Source: CADEFQ01 sp050249415 (lineage in GTDB: Bacteria > Pseudomonadota > Gammaproteobacteria > Steroidobacterales > Steroidobacteraceae). Taken from it: a stretch of DNA of 64,000 nt. A model generated the notes under the pieces. It saw nothing but the letters and a program-made list of their open reading frames with translations. It did no database searches and had not been told where the DNA came from. Below are positions 8,720 to 17,912 of this stretch, one piece after another. A program made the translations under genes and the position numbers. Each line of letters opens with the position of its first letter. Position 1 is the stretch's first letter. The stretch covers positions 1-64,000 of the forward strand of contig JBFWQO010000009.1 in assembly GCA_050249415.1 (NCBI GenBank). The letters are read 5' to 3'.

Positions 8720-11242
8720 TCAGCGGAATCGGTACGTCAGGGTAAGCCCGTACATGCGCCGATCGGGCAGTGTCACCGCGAAGTCGCGCGCGTTCGTCGC
8801 ACTCACCGTACCGGGCAGCGGCGGCTGCACCGGTACGACGACGAACAACGCTGGATCCACGGTGCGCATGATATCGATCGCGCTCTTGTCGTCCATGAGG
8901 TTATTGGCCCAGAGTGTCGCGGTCCATGCATCCCGCTCGATCCCGAGGCGCATGTTGACGACATTCGAGTCACCGGTCTCCGCGAGGTTGTGCACCTGCG
9001 CGTAGCGGCTCGCCTCGAAGCTGTAATCCGCGCGCCAATTGAGCGTGCCCCAACTGCCGACCGGGTAGTGCGCCGCGAGCGATGCCGACGCCAGTTGCTT
9101 CGGAACACGCGGCAGCGTCCTGCCGCGCAAGTCGCCCGCGGCGACGTAGGCGGCATAGCACTGCGAACCCACGATGCAGCTCGTGTACGGCCCGGCGAAA
9201 ACGAGGTCGGCCTGGTCGGAGCTGAAGTACTCCTTGATCTCGGCGTCCTGCAGCGCATACGTCATGCGCAGATCCCAGTTCCGGCCGAGCGCCGCGAGCA
9301 TCTCGATCTCGAGACCGCGGATCCTGGACTTGCCGAGGTTCGACGCATACGACGTCGTGAACTGCGGCGCCGCGGGCGCGCCCACGGCCGCCCCCTCTTC
9401 CCGTACCGGGCTCGTCTGCGTCAGCTGCTGGTTCGACCAGTCGATGAAATAGAGCGCCGTGTTGAATTGCATGCGCCGGTCGAAGAGGCGACTCTTGAAG
9501 CCGATCTCATAGCTGTCCGCCTCCTCTTCATCGAACGACAGCAGGCCGAGCGTGGCGAGCGCGGCCCGATCCGCCGGCACAGTGCGCGCGTTCTCGGCAT
9601 CCGCATTGAACCCGCCAGGCTTGTTGCCCTTTGCGTACTGCGCGTACAGCGTCATCGTGTCGGACGCGAGCCAGGTCGCCGTGAGGCGTGGCAGGAAGTT
9701 CTTGAACGACGAATCGTTCACGTAGGCGTTCGCGCAGGTCATCGTCTGGCGGTTCGGGCTGCCGGGGAGCGGCGTGTTGACGACCGCGCATCCGCTCGAG
9801 TAGCTGCCGGGCACGAAACCGGTGTTGCTCGACTTCGAGAACACCGAGCGTCCGCCCGTGTGGATCTCGTCCTGCGCATAACGACCTTCGGCTGTCAGTG
9901 TCAGATCATCGAGCACATCGAACTCGAGCATGGCAAACACCGCCTCGTTCTTCGTGCTCGAATCCACAGCCTGCGGTGTGATCACGGCCGGCAGGTCCGG
10001 CTGGCCTGCCACCGGGTTGGCGACGAGGCTGCCCGACCAGGCGGTCTTGTCCGGATTCACCTCATAGGTGTAGAGACCGGCCTGCCAACGCAGGCGCCCG
10101 GTGCGTGGGGACGCGACGCGCAGCTCCTGGCTCCAGTAATCGGTGTTCGAGAAGCCGACCGACTCGAACGCGCCGCTGAACCCGCGCAGCGAACTGTAAT
10201 CCTGGTCGGCTGCCGCGTAATTGCTGGTGCGATCGAGGCTGGTCGTCGAAGTGAAGACATAGTCCCGCCAGGTCGCGTTCATCACAAGACTCGAGCGGAA
10301 AGTGTTCACCTGCCGGCCCGGATAGAGCCCTGCGGCGCGGTAATTGGTCGTGTTGGCGGACAGGAAGTCGAACACCGGCACGACACCGCAGAAGTAGCCC
10401 CGGCGGCGTGTACCGGCGAGCGGCTGGTAGCAATTGCGTATGTCCGCGGCCGTGAGGCCGGTTCCCGGGCCGCCGAGGCGGACCAGTTGGGCGAGTTCGT
10501 CCTGATCGACCGAGTAGTTCGCGCGCAGCGTGGCGTCGAACCACTCGGCTGGCGTCCAGTCGAGCACGGCGCCCACCGACTTCGAGCGCTGGCCGCCGAT
10601 GTCCCGGCTTCCCGACACGAGGTTCGTGTACTGGCCGTCCTTGTTGTAGTAGCGGCCGTTCACCTGGAAGCGCAACTTGCCCTCGACGATCGGCCCGCTC
10701 GCCCAGGTGCTCATGTCCTGGTAATTGAACTCGCCGGCTGAAAGCTTGACGCCGCCCTCGTAATCGTCCGTCGGCTTGCGCGTCACGTAGTTGATCGCCC
10801 CGGCGAACGTGCTGCGGCCGAACAATGCGGACTGCGGACCCCGGATCACCTCGATACGCTCGACATTGTCGAGGTTGTAGCCGGTGATGGAACCGTTCAC
10901 GAACACGCCGTCGATGAAGAATGACGCGTTCGGTGATCCCTGGATGTTCGACATGCCGCGGATCACGGGACGCTCGAAGCCGCGACCGAATCCCTGGCGG
11001 AACGAGAACCCCGGCGTGAGTGCCGCGATATCCTCCACGCGCGAAATACCCATCGCCTGGATGTCCGATTCACCGATCGCGGTGATCGACAACGGTACCT
11101 TCTGCAGGCTCTCCTCGGCGCGCCGAGCCGTGACGACGATCTCGTCGAGCATGGCGGCCGCCGGTGCAGCCTCCTGCGCCGGCGCCGCGGTTGCGGCCAC
11201 GGACAAGGACACGGCGACAGATACGCGGGCAATCAGATTCAT
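8720..11242 (-). CDS. TonB-dependent outer-membrane receptor
   Basis: An 840-residue receptor with signal peptide (cleavage near APAQ), a TonB-box/plug start EIVVTARRAEESLQKVPLSI, plug signature RIEVIRGPQSALFGRSTFAG, and a 22-strand barrel ending in an aromatic C-terminus (TLTYRFR). It moves a scarce substrate across the outer membrane using TonB/ExbBD energy. A good Shine-Dalgarno sequence (GGGGAG) precedes ATG 11242. The 3' neighbour is a flavin amine oxidase. The plug is of the type common in Sphingomonas/Caulobacter-like catabolic receptors rather than a clear siderophore type, so the ligand is unknown. Confidence 0.93.
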   Translation of the reverse strand: MNLIARVSVAVSLSVAATAAPAQEAAPAAAMLDEIVVTARRAEESLQKVPLSITAIGESDIQAMGISRVEDIAALTPGFSFRQGFGRGFERPVIRGMSNIQGSPNASFFIDGVFVNGSITGYNLDNVERIEVIRGPQSALFGRSTFAGAINYVTRKPTDDYEGGVKLSAGEFNYQDMSTWASGPIVEGKLRFQVNGRYYNKDGQYTNLVSGSRDIGGQRSKSVGAVLDWTPAEWFDATLRANYSVDQDELAQLVRLGGPGTGLTAADIRNCYQPLAGTRRRGYFCGVVPVFDFLSANTTNYRAAGLYPGRQVNTFRSSLVMNATWRDYVFTSTTSLDRTSNYAAADQDYSSLRGFSGAFESVGFSNTDYWSQELRVASPRTGRLRWQAGLYTYEVNPDKTAWSGSLVANPVAGQPDLPAVITPQAVDSSTKNEAVFAMLEFDVLDDLTLTAEGRYAQDEIHTGGRSVFSKSSNTGFVPGSYSSGCAVVNTPLPGSPNRQTMTCANAYVNDSSFKNFLPRLTATWLASDTMTLYAQYAKGNKPGGFNADAENARTVPADRAALATLGLLSFDEEEADSYEIGFKSRLFDRRMQFNTALYFIDWSNQQLTQTSPVREEGAAVGAPAAPQFTTSYASNLGKSRIRGLEIEMLAALGRNWDLRMTYALQDAEIKEYFSSDQADLVFAGPYTSCIVGSQCYAAYVAAGDLRGRTLPRVPKQLASASLAAHYPVGSWGTLNWRADYSFEASRYAQVHNLAETGDSNVVNMRLGIERDAWTATLWANNLMDDKSAIDIMRTVDPALFVVVPVQPPLPGTVSATNARDFAVTLPDRRMYGLTLTYRFR

Positions 11243-11426
11243 GCGGCTCCCCTGGTCGACAAGCGCGGTGTAATCGCGCGCGGAGCCTATCTACGGCCGC
11301 GAAATGCTGTCCAACAACCGCACCGCCTGAGCCACAACGGAACGTTGTACTTTGATATATCGCAAGGACGGATTCGGGCGCAGGATCCGGAGTGTGCCGG
11401 GACATTGGCCGTCGCATCATCCGTTC
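11243..11426. other. Divergent intergenic region
   Basis: A 184-base gap between the receptor gene (minus) and the DUF1203 gene (plus). An AT-rich patch at about 11346-11366 (TGTACTTTGATATATCGCAAG) stands out from the GC-rich surroundings and is the likely promoter area, but I could not place a convincing -35/-10 pair on either strand. No recognisable operator or small gene is present. Confidence 0.4.
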
Positions 11427-11894
11427 ATGAACTTCCAGATCACCGGACTGCCCGCGGACCGCTTCGTGCCGCTCTACGCACTCGGTGCACGCGCGCTCGC
11501 CGCACGCGGCGTGGAGACGCGCACTGCCGACGCACCGAATGCGTATCCGTGTCGCGTGTCGCTCGAGGACGCGCTGCCCGGGGAGGAATTGCTGCTGCTG
11601 TCCTGGCCGCACCTGCCGGCGCGCGGGCCGTACGCCTCATCGGGACCGATCTTCGTGAGGCGCCATGCGGCGACGGCGCAAGTCGCCGCGGGCACGGTGC
11701 CCGGACAGCAGCGCCGCCGCCTGCTCTCGGTACGCGCGTATGACGACCGTGACTACCTGATCGACGCGGATGTGGCGCCCGGCGCCGGGCTCGAGGCGCT
11801 GATCGAACGCTTCTTCGGCGACCCGTCAGTCAGCTACCTGCACGTGCACAACGCCCGCCACGGCTGCTACGCCTGCCGCGTCAATCGGGCCTGA
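11427..11894 (+). CDS. DUF1203 family protein
   Basis: A 155-residue cytosolic protein matching the DUF1203 pattern: N-terminal FQITGLPADRFVPLY, central PYRV-like PYPCRVSLEDALPGEELLLLSW, a segment GPYASSGPIFVRR, and C-terminal VSYLHVHNARHGCYACRV. The molecular function of the family is not known. ATG 11427 is chosen because family similarity begins there; an in-frame codon at 11352 would add an unlikely Arg-rich leader. Its 3' end overlaps the convergent membrane-protein gene by 14 bases. Confidence 0.85.
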   Translation: MNFQITGLPADRFVPLYALGARALAARGVETRTADAPNAYPCRVSLEDALPGEELLLLSWPHLPARGPYASSGPIFVRRHAATAQVAAGTVPGQQRRRLLSVRAYDDRDYLIDADVAPGAGLEALIERFFGDPSVSYLHVHNARHGCYACRVNRA

Positions 11895-12780
11895 CCGTAC
11901 GCCGGCGCGGCATCACGACGGCGAGCACCATCGCGATGACGAAGGCACCGAGCAGCAGGCTCATTTCGAGCGCGTACTCACGGGGCTTCGTCCAGAACTC
12001 CTCGTACAGGCCCCATTCCTGCGTGATCTCGATCGTGATCCACATGACTCCGGCGGTCGGGATCGAATAGCGCACGGCGGCGAGGATGCGGGTGAAGCGC
12101 ACGAGCCGCATCAGCAGGTAGAACGTCCAGATCGCGAGCAGGAATGTCGCGACGTAGGTCACCGGGTGATGCAGGCCGAAGAACCGTGAATCGACGAGGA
12201 ACAGCGACACGGCGTAACAGAACCAGACCACATACAGGACTTCGAGGAACGTGATCCGCGCGAAATTGCGCTCACTCGCGGCGCAGGGCTTGCCCCCGTC
12301 GTAGCGGCACAGGCGCTGGATCCACATGAAGGCGTTGCAGCGCGTGTCCTTGTTGAAGACGAAGAACGGCAGCGTCGCCATCAGCAAGCCGACCGTCGCC
12401 TCGACGAACAGCAGGCTGGCCGACAGGACATGCTCGCCGTTCACGACCAGCGGCCCCATGCCCATGAAATCGGGATTGAAGCGGAATGACAACTCGATCC
12501 AGCCCGACCAGACGAGGTGCGCGGCGATGAACCCGAGCCAGGTGCCGACCGCTTCGCTCCTGCTGAGCGAGCCGTAGACCATCAGGCCGACTGCGACGGC
12601 GCCGATGCCGAGGCTCACCGGCGTGTCATAGCCCTCCGGAAATTCGTCCAGCACGAGCTGCAGGACACTGTGCATCAGGGGCACGATGCCGAGCACGGCA
12701 ATGAATGCCAGGACGCCCACGAAGGGCGGTGCGGCGAGGCGCCCGAACCTCCCGGCCGGAGTGGATGTCGCTGTCGTCAT
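11881..12780 (-). CDS. Multi-pass membrane protein of unknown function
   Basis: A 299-residue inner-membrane protein with roughly seven hydrophobic segments, a short polar N-terminus and a C-terminal RRRTVRPD tail. I do not recognise the family. It contains several aromatic and His/Glu residues inside or near membrane segments (HLVWSGWIELSFRFNPDF, TIEITQEWGLYEEFW) and a cytosolic or loop segment with three Cys (RCNAFMWIQRLCRYDGGKPC). No partner lies in the same transcript: the upstream gap is 155 bases and the downstream neighbour is convergent. Confidence 0.75.
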   Translation of the reverse strand: MTTATSTPAGRFGRLAAPPFVGVLAFIAVLGIVPLMHSVLQLVLDEFPEGYDTPVSLGIGAVAVGLMVYGSLSRSEAVGTWLGFIAAHLVWSGWIELSFRFNPDFMGMGPLVVNGEHVLSASLLFVEATVGLLMATLPFFVFNKDTRCNAFMWIQRLCRYDGGKPCAASERNFARITFLEVLYVVWFCYAVSLFLVDSRFFGLHHPVTYVATFLLAIWTFYLLMRLVRFTRILAAVRYSIPTAGVMWITIEITQEWGLYEEFWTKPREYALEMSLLLGAFVIAMVLAVVMPRRRTVRPD

Positions 12781-12935
12781 GCCGTGAATACCCCCTGCTG
12801 ATGAGCGGCCGAATCTAGTGCTCCGGCGCCGGTCCTGGCAAGACAGTGCGCGTCATGTCACCGCGTATCGGCCGGTCCTGTGCACCCGCTGAGCTTCGAG
12901 CGACCGACCGGCGGCAGACTGCTGAATACGTGCGG
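12781..12935. other. Intergenic gap, nothing recognised
   Basis: A 155-base gap between the FAD oxidoreductase stop and the membrane-protein start, both on the minus strand. GC-rich with some dyad symmetry (GCCGGTC and GACCGGC, about 30 bases apart around 12870-12910) that could form a weak hairpin. No T-run, operator or short gene is evident. Confidence 0.3.
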
Positions 12936-14369
12936 TCAAATGAGGCCGACCTTCTGGCCCATCCTCGCGGCCGGAATCAGGAGTTCGCGGATGATGAGGT
13001 CCTGCTTGCCGGGGCGGGCCACGCGCTCGGGCTTTTCGAGCGGGAACGCCAGCCGGTCCATCCTGTCCGCGGCCAGTGCGTTTGCGAGCAGCATGCCCAT
13101 CAGCGGCGCCATCAGGTTGCCCCAGGCGTTGAAGTGCATCAACCCGAACACACCGGGCCTCACTGCGAAGGCGCCCGGAAATTCGCGATCCCGCAGCGCC
13201 ACCCGCCCGGTCCAGTAGGTCTCGAGCTCGATGTCCAGGTCGCGCGTCTGCGGCCAGGTGCGGTGGATCCACGCGAGGTGATTGCCAAAATGCCAGGCGG
13301 CGTCTTCCGGTCGCCACACGCTCGGGATCGACGAGGTGATGATGCGCCCCTCACCGTCCACGACGAACGGATTGAGGTCGATCGGTGCCTGGGCCAGCGT
13401 CGCGCCCGCGGGCATCACGATCGCGCGCGCCTCCGGCGGCAGCGGCCGCGTGGACAGCGCATAGGCCGTCAGCGGATAGAAGCTGTCGGCGAACTCGGGC
13501 ACGATCCGCGTCGGGTAGGCATTCGTGCAGAACACCACGCGATCGGCCGTGACGCTCCCGCTCGCCGTCGAGACCCGCCACCGCTTGCCCGAAGCAGCGA
13601 GCGTCCGCGCCTCCGAATGGCCATGCACGGTCGCGCCGTGGCGGATCGCCGCCGACACCATGCCGTTGGCGAAAAGATACGGGTTGATTCGCCCGCCGGC
13701 CTTGTAGAGCACACCGTACGGGTAGTACGAGGAGCCGGTGAGGCGCGCCACATCCGCGGCGCCGAGCCGCTCCACTTCCAGCCCCTGCTCGTTCTCGAGG
13801 CGCTTCGCCTCCGCGTCGAAGTCCTCGAACGCGCCCTTGCTCCGCATCACGTTCAGGTAGCCCGACTGCACGCCGTCGCATTCAATGCCGTGCCGTCGCG
13901 CCAGGTCGAAGGTAATCGACCGATGTTCGCGGAAGAGCTCGAGGAACTGCCTGCCGCCGTCCGGAAAGCCGCGGACGACCTCGAGATCCTTCAGGACCGG
14001 CAGCACGTGCCCCGCGTTGCGACCGGAGGCGCCCCAGCCCGGCTGGCGCGCTTCGAGGACGACGACACGAATGCCCGCCTGCGCCAGGTGCAGCGCGAGC
14101 GAGGCACCCGCGAGTCCGGCTCCTACGACGAGCACATCGGCCTGCACGTCGCCCTGGAGCGCCGCGTGGGCCGGCGCCATGCCGCGCGTTTTCGTCCAGC
14201 CGCTGCGTTCGATGGGAACCTCGCCCCGGTCGAACAACTCGCGCAGGTCCGGTGACGACGCCCCACCGGCCACATCACCGCGCGCGCGGAAACCGCGCTC
14301 GCCACAGCCGGGCAAAGCAGACGCCGCGAGCAACGCCGCCGAATGCTTGAGGTAATCCCGCCGGTTCAT
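12936..14369 (-). CDS. FAD-dependent oxidoreductase (DAO family), exported
   Basis: A 477-residue D-amino-acid-oxidase-fold flavoprotein, closest in layout to gamma-glutamylputrescine oxidase/OrdL-type enzymes. The N-terminus MNRRDYLKHSAALLAASALPGC combines an RR start with a lipobox-like LPGC, suggesting a Tat-exported lipoprotein. The FAD motif VVGAGLAGASLALHL lies at about 75-90, followed by WGASGRNAGHV, the usual active-site/flavin contact block. ATG 14369 overlaps the stop of the upstream quinoprotein gene (ATGA), so the two are translationally coupled and probably act on the same periplasmic substrate. That substrate is unknown. Confidence 0.85.
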   Translation of the reverse strand: MNRRDYLKHSAALLAASALPGCGERGFRARGDVAGGASSPDLRELFDRGEVPIERSGWTKTRGMAPAHAALQGDVQADVLVVGAGLAGASLALHLAQAGIRVVVLEARQPGWGASGRNAGHVLPVLKDLEVVRGFPDGGRQFLELFREHRSITFDLARRHGIECDGVQSGYLNVMRSKGAFEDFDAEAKRLENEQGLEVERLGAADVARLTGSSYYPYGVLYKAGGRINPYLFANGMVSAAIRHGATVHGHSEARTLAASGKRWRVSTASGSVTADRVVFCTNAYPTRIVPEFADSFYPLTAYALSTRPLPPEARAIVMPAGATLAQAPIDLNPFVVDGEGRIITSSIPSVWRPEDAAWHFGNHLAWIHRTWPQTRDLDIELETYWTGRVALRDREFPGAFAVRPGVFGLMHFNAWGNLMAPLMGMLLANALAADRMDRLAFPLEKPERVARPGKQDLIIRELLIPAARMGQKVGLI

Positions 14370-16237
14370 TCGAGCGCGTATACGAGGAGCGCGTTGCCTG
14401 GCCGGCCCATGACGCTCGCACCCGACGTGACGTAGACCGCGCCCCCGCTCACGACGACCGGGTAGCCGCCGAGCTGGCCGCCCCGCGCTTCGATGCCGTT
14501 GACCGCCGCCACCGGCACGGCGGTATCCACGTCCCACAACAATCGCCCGTCGGCGCTCGAGTAGGCGCGCACGTGCCCATCCCAGCCGGCGGCGAAGACC
14601 GCACCGGGTATCGCAGTGGTGGCCGCCGCCTTGGCACTGCTGCAATCGCAGGTGTTCACATCCGTGCACGCCGCCGGCCGACCCGCCTGCCAGCTGCAGG
14701 CGGGTGCCTCGGACTCGATCTGCCACCGCACCTTTCCGGTGGCGAGTTCGAGCGCAGCGAGCCCGCCGGCCCGCGCCGGCGGCAGTACCGTCGTGTCCGC
14801 GATCGGCACGTAGAGCGCGTCGGCGTCGGCCGAGGGACCATACATGATCCCGCCGAGGTCTCCGCCCTTGCCCACTTTGCGGCTCCAGAGCACGCGCCCC
14901 CCGTCATCCGGATCGAGCGCATACATCCACCCCCATTTGCTGCCGGCGAGCAGCACGCCCTTGCCGCCCGGCAGGTCGTGCACCATGACCTGCGTGCTCA
15001 ACGAGAAGAGGTTGCGGCAGTCGGTCTCGCCGACTTCACGGCATATGCGCTCACGATCTTCGGCGGGGGGAATGAACTGGCGCTGCCAGCGATGCGCACC
15101 GCTTTGCATGTCGAAGGCGATCACCGAGTACGTGCCCGATGGATTCCCGTGATCGTAGGCCTCCGCCGTGGCGGCATAGACGAGCCCGCGCCGGGGATCG
15201 ACGCCGAGTGGTGTGAACACCGAGCCGCCCGCCGGCGCAAAACGCTGTGGGTCCGCCGCGCGCGCTTTCGGCAACGGCCTCGGCGCCTCCTCGACCGTGT
15301 AGCTCTTCCAGAGCAGCTTGCCGCTCAACGCATCGAGCGCCGCGACACTGCCGCGATGCGTGCAGCATGGATACGCCGGATCGTGCGTCAGGGGATCTTC
15401 CATGCCGGAAACGGGCACGAACACGCGGTCGGCGAAGGCGACCGGCGGCGCCGTTATGCGCGCAAGCGGATGGGTCTCGACCTGTGTCCTCCAGAGCAGC
15501 GCGCCGCTCGCGGCATCGAGTGCCGTCACATGGCCCTGGTCGTCACCGAAGAATATGGCGCTGTGGAGCGCCGGGCCCTCGCCTGCCCCGACACGCGCAA
15601 CGGTCACCGCGCGCACCACGCGGCCCGTTTCGAAGCTCCAGTAACTGCAGCCGCTCCGCGCGTCGATCGAGTGCACCTGCCCGTCGCCGGAGGCGAGAAA
15701 CACGCGCCCTCCGGCCACCTGCACGGGGCCCGACGCACCTTCGGGATAGGCGAACGCCCACCCGAGTTTCAGGCGCGGCAGGTCCGCTGCGCGCAATCCC
15801 GGCTCGGCCTGGTAGCGGCTACCGGCGATGTCCCGGCCGATGACCGGCCAGTCATGCGGGCCGATCACGACCGGCGCACCCGGTTTCGCGCAGCGGTTCA
15901 CCTGCGGCACCGGTCCCGCTGCCGGTGCGCGCCCGGTCAGGAATGTGGCGAGGGCGACGATCTCGCCGTCGTCGAGGCCTGCGGCCATCGGGCGCATGGT
16001 GCCGTGGGTCAGCGCCCGCACGATCGCGCGGGGCGAGCGAAAGCCGAGCAGCTGCCGGGGCGGGATGCGATCGCGCGGATGATCGTGGCACACCGCGCAG
16101 TGCTGCCGGTAGAGCGCCTCTCCCCTGGCCGCCGCGTCCGCCGCTGTGTCTCCGGGTGAGGGCGGCAGCGGCGCGCCGGGCGCCACTCCGCCGAGCAGCA
16201 GGGCCCATGGCACGACGAAAGCGAAGCGGGTTCTCAT
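14366..16237 (-). CDS. Cytochrome c-PQQ beta-propeller dehydrogenase
   Basis: A 623-residue periplasmic quinoprotein: a signal peptide, an N-terminal cytochrome c domain with haem motif CAVCH and probable distal Met in HGTMRPM, then an eight-bladed PQQ propeller (repeats such as LDAASGALLWRTQ, LDALSGKLLWKS, LELATGKVRWQ). This order resembles polyvinyl-alcohol-dehydrogenase-type enzymes. A vicinal Cys pair (YPCCTHRG) may correspond to the disulfide above PQQ in methanol and alcohol dehydrogenases; that is inference. ATG 16237 gives a proper signal peptide; the longer in-frame start at 16309 does not. Confidence 0.87.
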   Translation of the reverse strand: MRTRFAFVVPWALLLGGVAPGAPLPPSPGDTAADAAARGEALYRQHCAVCHDHPRDRIPPRQLLGFRSPRAIVRALTHGTMRPMAAGLDDGEIVALATFLTGRAPAAGPVPQVNRCAKPGAPVVIGPHDWPVIGRDIAGSRYQAEPGLRAADLPRLKLGWAFAYPEGASGPVQVAGGRVFLASGDGQVHSIDARSGCSYWSFETGRVVRAVTVARVGAGEGPALHSAIFFGDDQGHVTALDAASGALLWRTQVETHPLARITAPPVAFADRVFVPVSGMEDPLTHDPAYPCCTHRGSVAALDALSGKLLWKSYTVEEAPRPLPKARAADPQRFAPAGGSVFTPLGVDPRRGLVYAATAEAYDHGNPSGTYSVIAFDMQSGAHRWQRQFIPPAEDRERICREVGETDCRNLFSLSTQVMVHDLPGGKGVLLAGSKWGWMYALDPDDGGRVLWSRKVGKGGDLGGIMYGPSADADALYVPIADTTVLPPARAGGLAALELATGKVRWQIESEAPACSWQAGRPAACTDVNTCDCSSAKAAATTAIPGAVFAAGWDGHVRAYSSADGRLLWDVDTAVPVAAVNGIEARGGQLGGYPVVVSGGAVYVTSGASVMGRPGNALLVYALE

Positions 16238-16256
16238 GCGGTGCCCATCGTATGAC

Positions 16257-16270
16257 ATATCATCTGATAT
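16257..16270. promoter_or_regulatory. Candidate operator: AT-rich palindrome
   Basis: Perfect 6-base arms ATATCA and TGATAT with a 2-base centre, lying in the 99-base gap between the divergent quinoprotein and TetR-family genes. Position and symmetry suit an autoregulatory TetR operator. A TATACT hexamer at 16323-16328, nine bases before the TetR start, could be its -10, implying a very short leader. Confidence 0.4.
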
Positions 16271-16336
16271 CTTACCGTAACACCCGGGCCCGATGACGAC
16301 AAGCCGCACCTGGTTGCGTTGCTATACTCCCCCCAC

Positions 16337-16957
16337 ATGCCGAAGCGGGTAAATGCAGACGAGCAACGCAGCCGGGTCGTTCGCAGTGCATACCGGGTCC
16401 TCGCCCGGGTCGGCCTCGAGGGGCTGTCCATGCGACAGGTCGCCCGGGAAGCCGGGTGCACCATCGGGCTCATCAATCACTGGTTCACCTCGAAGGAGGA
16501 CCTGGTGCTGGCTGCGTGGCAGGAGGCGGTGCGACACGAGAATGCACGCGCCGACCTGCTGCGCACCGAGGGCAAGTCAGTGCTCGGCGAGGTGCTGTCG
16601 GGCGCATTGCCGACCACGGCCGACTTGCGGCGCAAGGAGTTCGTCTGGCAGGCGTTCGCGGCCCTTGCGATCAGCAACCCGGTCGTCCGCAAGATCTACA
16701 ACCACCACTACGCCTACGCGCGACGCATCTTGTCCGAGGCATTGGCATCGGGCCGTACACCCGACGAACGGGACGTGGAAACGGCGGACATCCTCATCGC
16801 AGCCACCGACGGCATCGCGAAAATGGCGGCGCTCGATCCGGGTCACTGGACGCCGGCGCGGCAACGCGATGCATTGCGCAGGCTCATTGAACCGCACCTC
16901 GGCGCGTCGCCCACCGTAGTGACTGCAAAGCGAAAGCGAAAGGCGGGCTCCGGCTGA
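16337..16957 (+). CDS. TetR/AcrR-family transcriptional regulator
   Basis: A 206-residue repressor with an N-terminal helix-turn-helix (SMRQVAREAGCTIGLINHWF, about residues 38-57) and a C-terminal ligand domain of the BetI-like type. ATG 16337 is preferred over an upstream in-frame TTG at 16319. It is divergent from the PQQ dehydrogenase operon, which is the likeliest direct target, and convergent, with a one-base gap, to cofD. The C-terminal tail is basic (KRKRKAGSG). Ligand unknown. Confidence 0.9.
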   Translation: MPKRVNADEQRSRVVRSAYRVLARVGLEGLSMRQVAREAGCTIGLINHWFTSKEDLVLAAWQEAVRHENARADLLRTEGKSVLGEVLSGALPTTADLRRKEFVWQAFAALAISNPVVRKIYNHHYAYARRILSEALASGRTPDERDVETADILIAATDGIAKMAALDPGHWTPARQRDALRRLIEPHLGASPTVVTAKRKRKAGSG

Positions 16958-16958
16958 C

Positions 16959-17912
16959 TCACGGTCCGGTACGGCACGAGATGGCGTCCGCCGCCGCCAG
17001 CACCGCGCGCGCCAGGCGCTCGCGGTCCGCAAGCGTCGCCATGAGCGCCGGTGCAGTCACGAGTTCGACGCCGACGGGCACCGCCGCGCCGGCGTCGGCA
17101 CCATCGACCACGAAGGCATCGAGCAGGCCTGCGTAGCGCTGCGCGACCGCGCTCGCCGTCACCTCGATCCCGAACTCGCGCATCATCCTCGCCGTCGGGC
17201 CCTTGACAGCCTGGCCTGCAATGATCGGTGATACAGCGACGACCGGGGCGCCGCACTGCCCGAGTGCGGCGCGCATGCCCGGGACGGCGAGGATGGGCTC
17301 GATGCTGAGAAACGGATTGGACGGGCAGATGACGACCGCCCGCAACTCATTGCCGCCCAGCAGCTCCAGGATCTCCGGCCGGGGCCGCGCGGTATCGGCG
17401 CCGACATAGGCGAGCTCCTGCACCGCGGGCTCACAGCGCAGGCGAACGAAGTAGTCCTGGAAATCCAGCCATTCGCCGCCGGAGCGCAGCCGCGTACGCA
17501 CCGGATCGTCGCTCATCGGCAGCAGGCGCGTGGCGACGCCGAGTTCGCGACGCAAACGATCGGTCACCGCCGACAGGCTCTCGCCCGACGCGAGCCGGCG
17601 CGTCCGCTCGACATGCAGGGCGAGATCGGCGTCACCGAGGCGAAACCAGGTCGGGCCGCCGAGTTGCTCGAGCGCCGCCATGAACTTCCACGTTTCGTGC
17701 CGACGGCCCCAGCCGCGCGCACGGTCGGCGAGCCCGGCCAGCGTGTAGAGCAGCGTGTCGAGGTCCGGCGAGATGCTGAGGCCGAGGTGGGTGAAGTCAT
17801 CGCCGGTGTTGCCGACGACGACGAGTTCGCCCTCGTCGAGCACGCGTGACAGGCCGAGCACGAGCTTGGCGCCGCCGATGCCGCCGGCCAGCGCGAGGAC
17901 CTTGCCCGTCAC
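16959..17912 (-). CDS. cofD: CofD/FbiA: lactyl/PEP-phospho transferase of F420 synthesis
   Basis: A 317-residue enzyme that transfers a phospho-lactyl or phospho-enolpyruvyl group from a GDP carrier to the deazaflavin Fo, making F420-0 or dehydro-F420-0. Seen: N-terminal LALAGGIGGAKLVLGL, VVGNTGDDFTHLGLSISPDLDT, GWGRRHETW, FRLGDADLALHVER, and later ICPSNPFLSIEPIL and SPIIAGQAVKGPTARMM, all family signatures. GTG 17912 overlaps the cofE stop (GTGA), so the two are coupled. No CofC or Fo synthase gene lies in the window. Confidence 0.95.
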   Translation of the reverse strand: MTGKVLALAGGIGGAKLVLGLSRVLDEGELVVVGNTGDDFTHLGLSISPDLDTLLYTLAGLADRARGWGRRHETWKFMAALEQLGGPTWFRLGDADLALHVERTRRLASGESLSAVTDRLRRELGVATRLLPMSDDPVRTRLRSGGEWLDFQDYFVRLRCEPAVQELAYVGADTARPRPEILELLGGNELRAVVICPSNPFLSIEPILAVPGMRAALGQCGAPVVAVSPIIAGQAVKGPTARMMREFGIEVTASAVAQRYAGLLDAFVVDGADAGAAVPVGVELVTAPALMATLADRERLARAVLAAADAISCRTGP

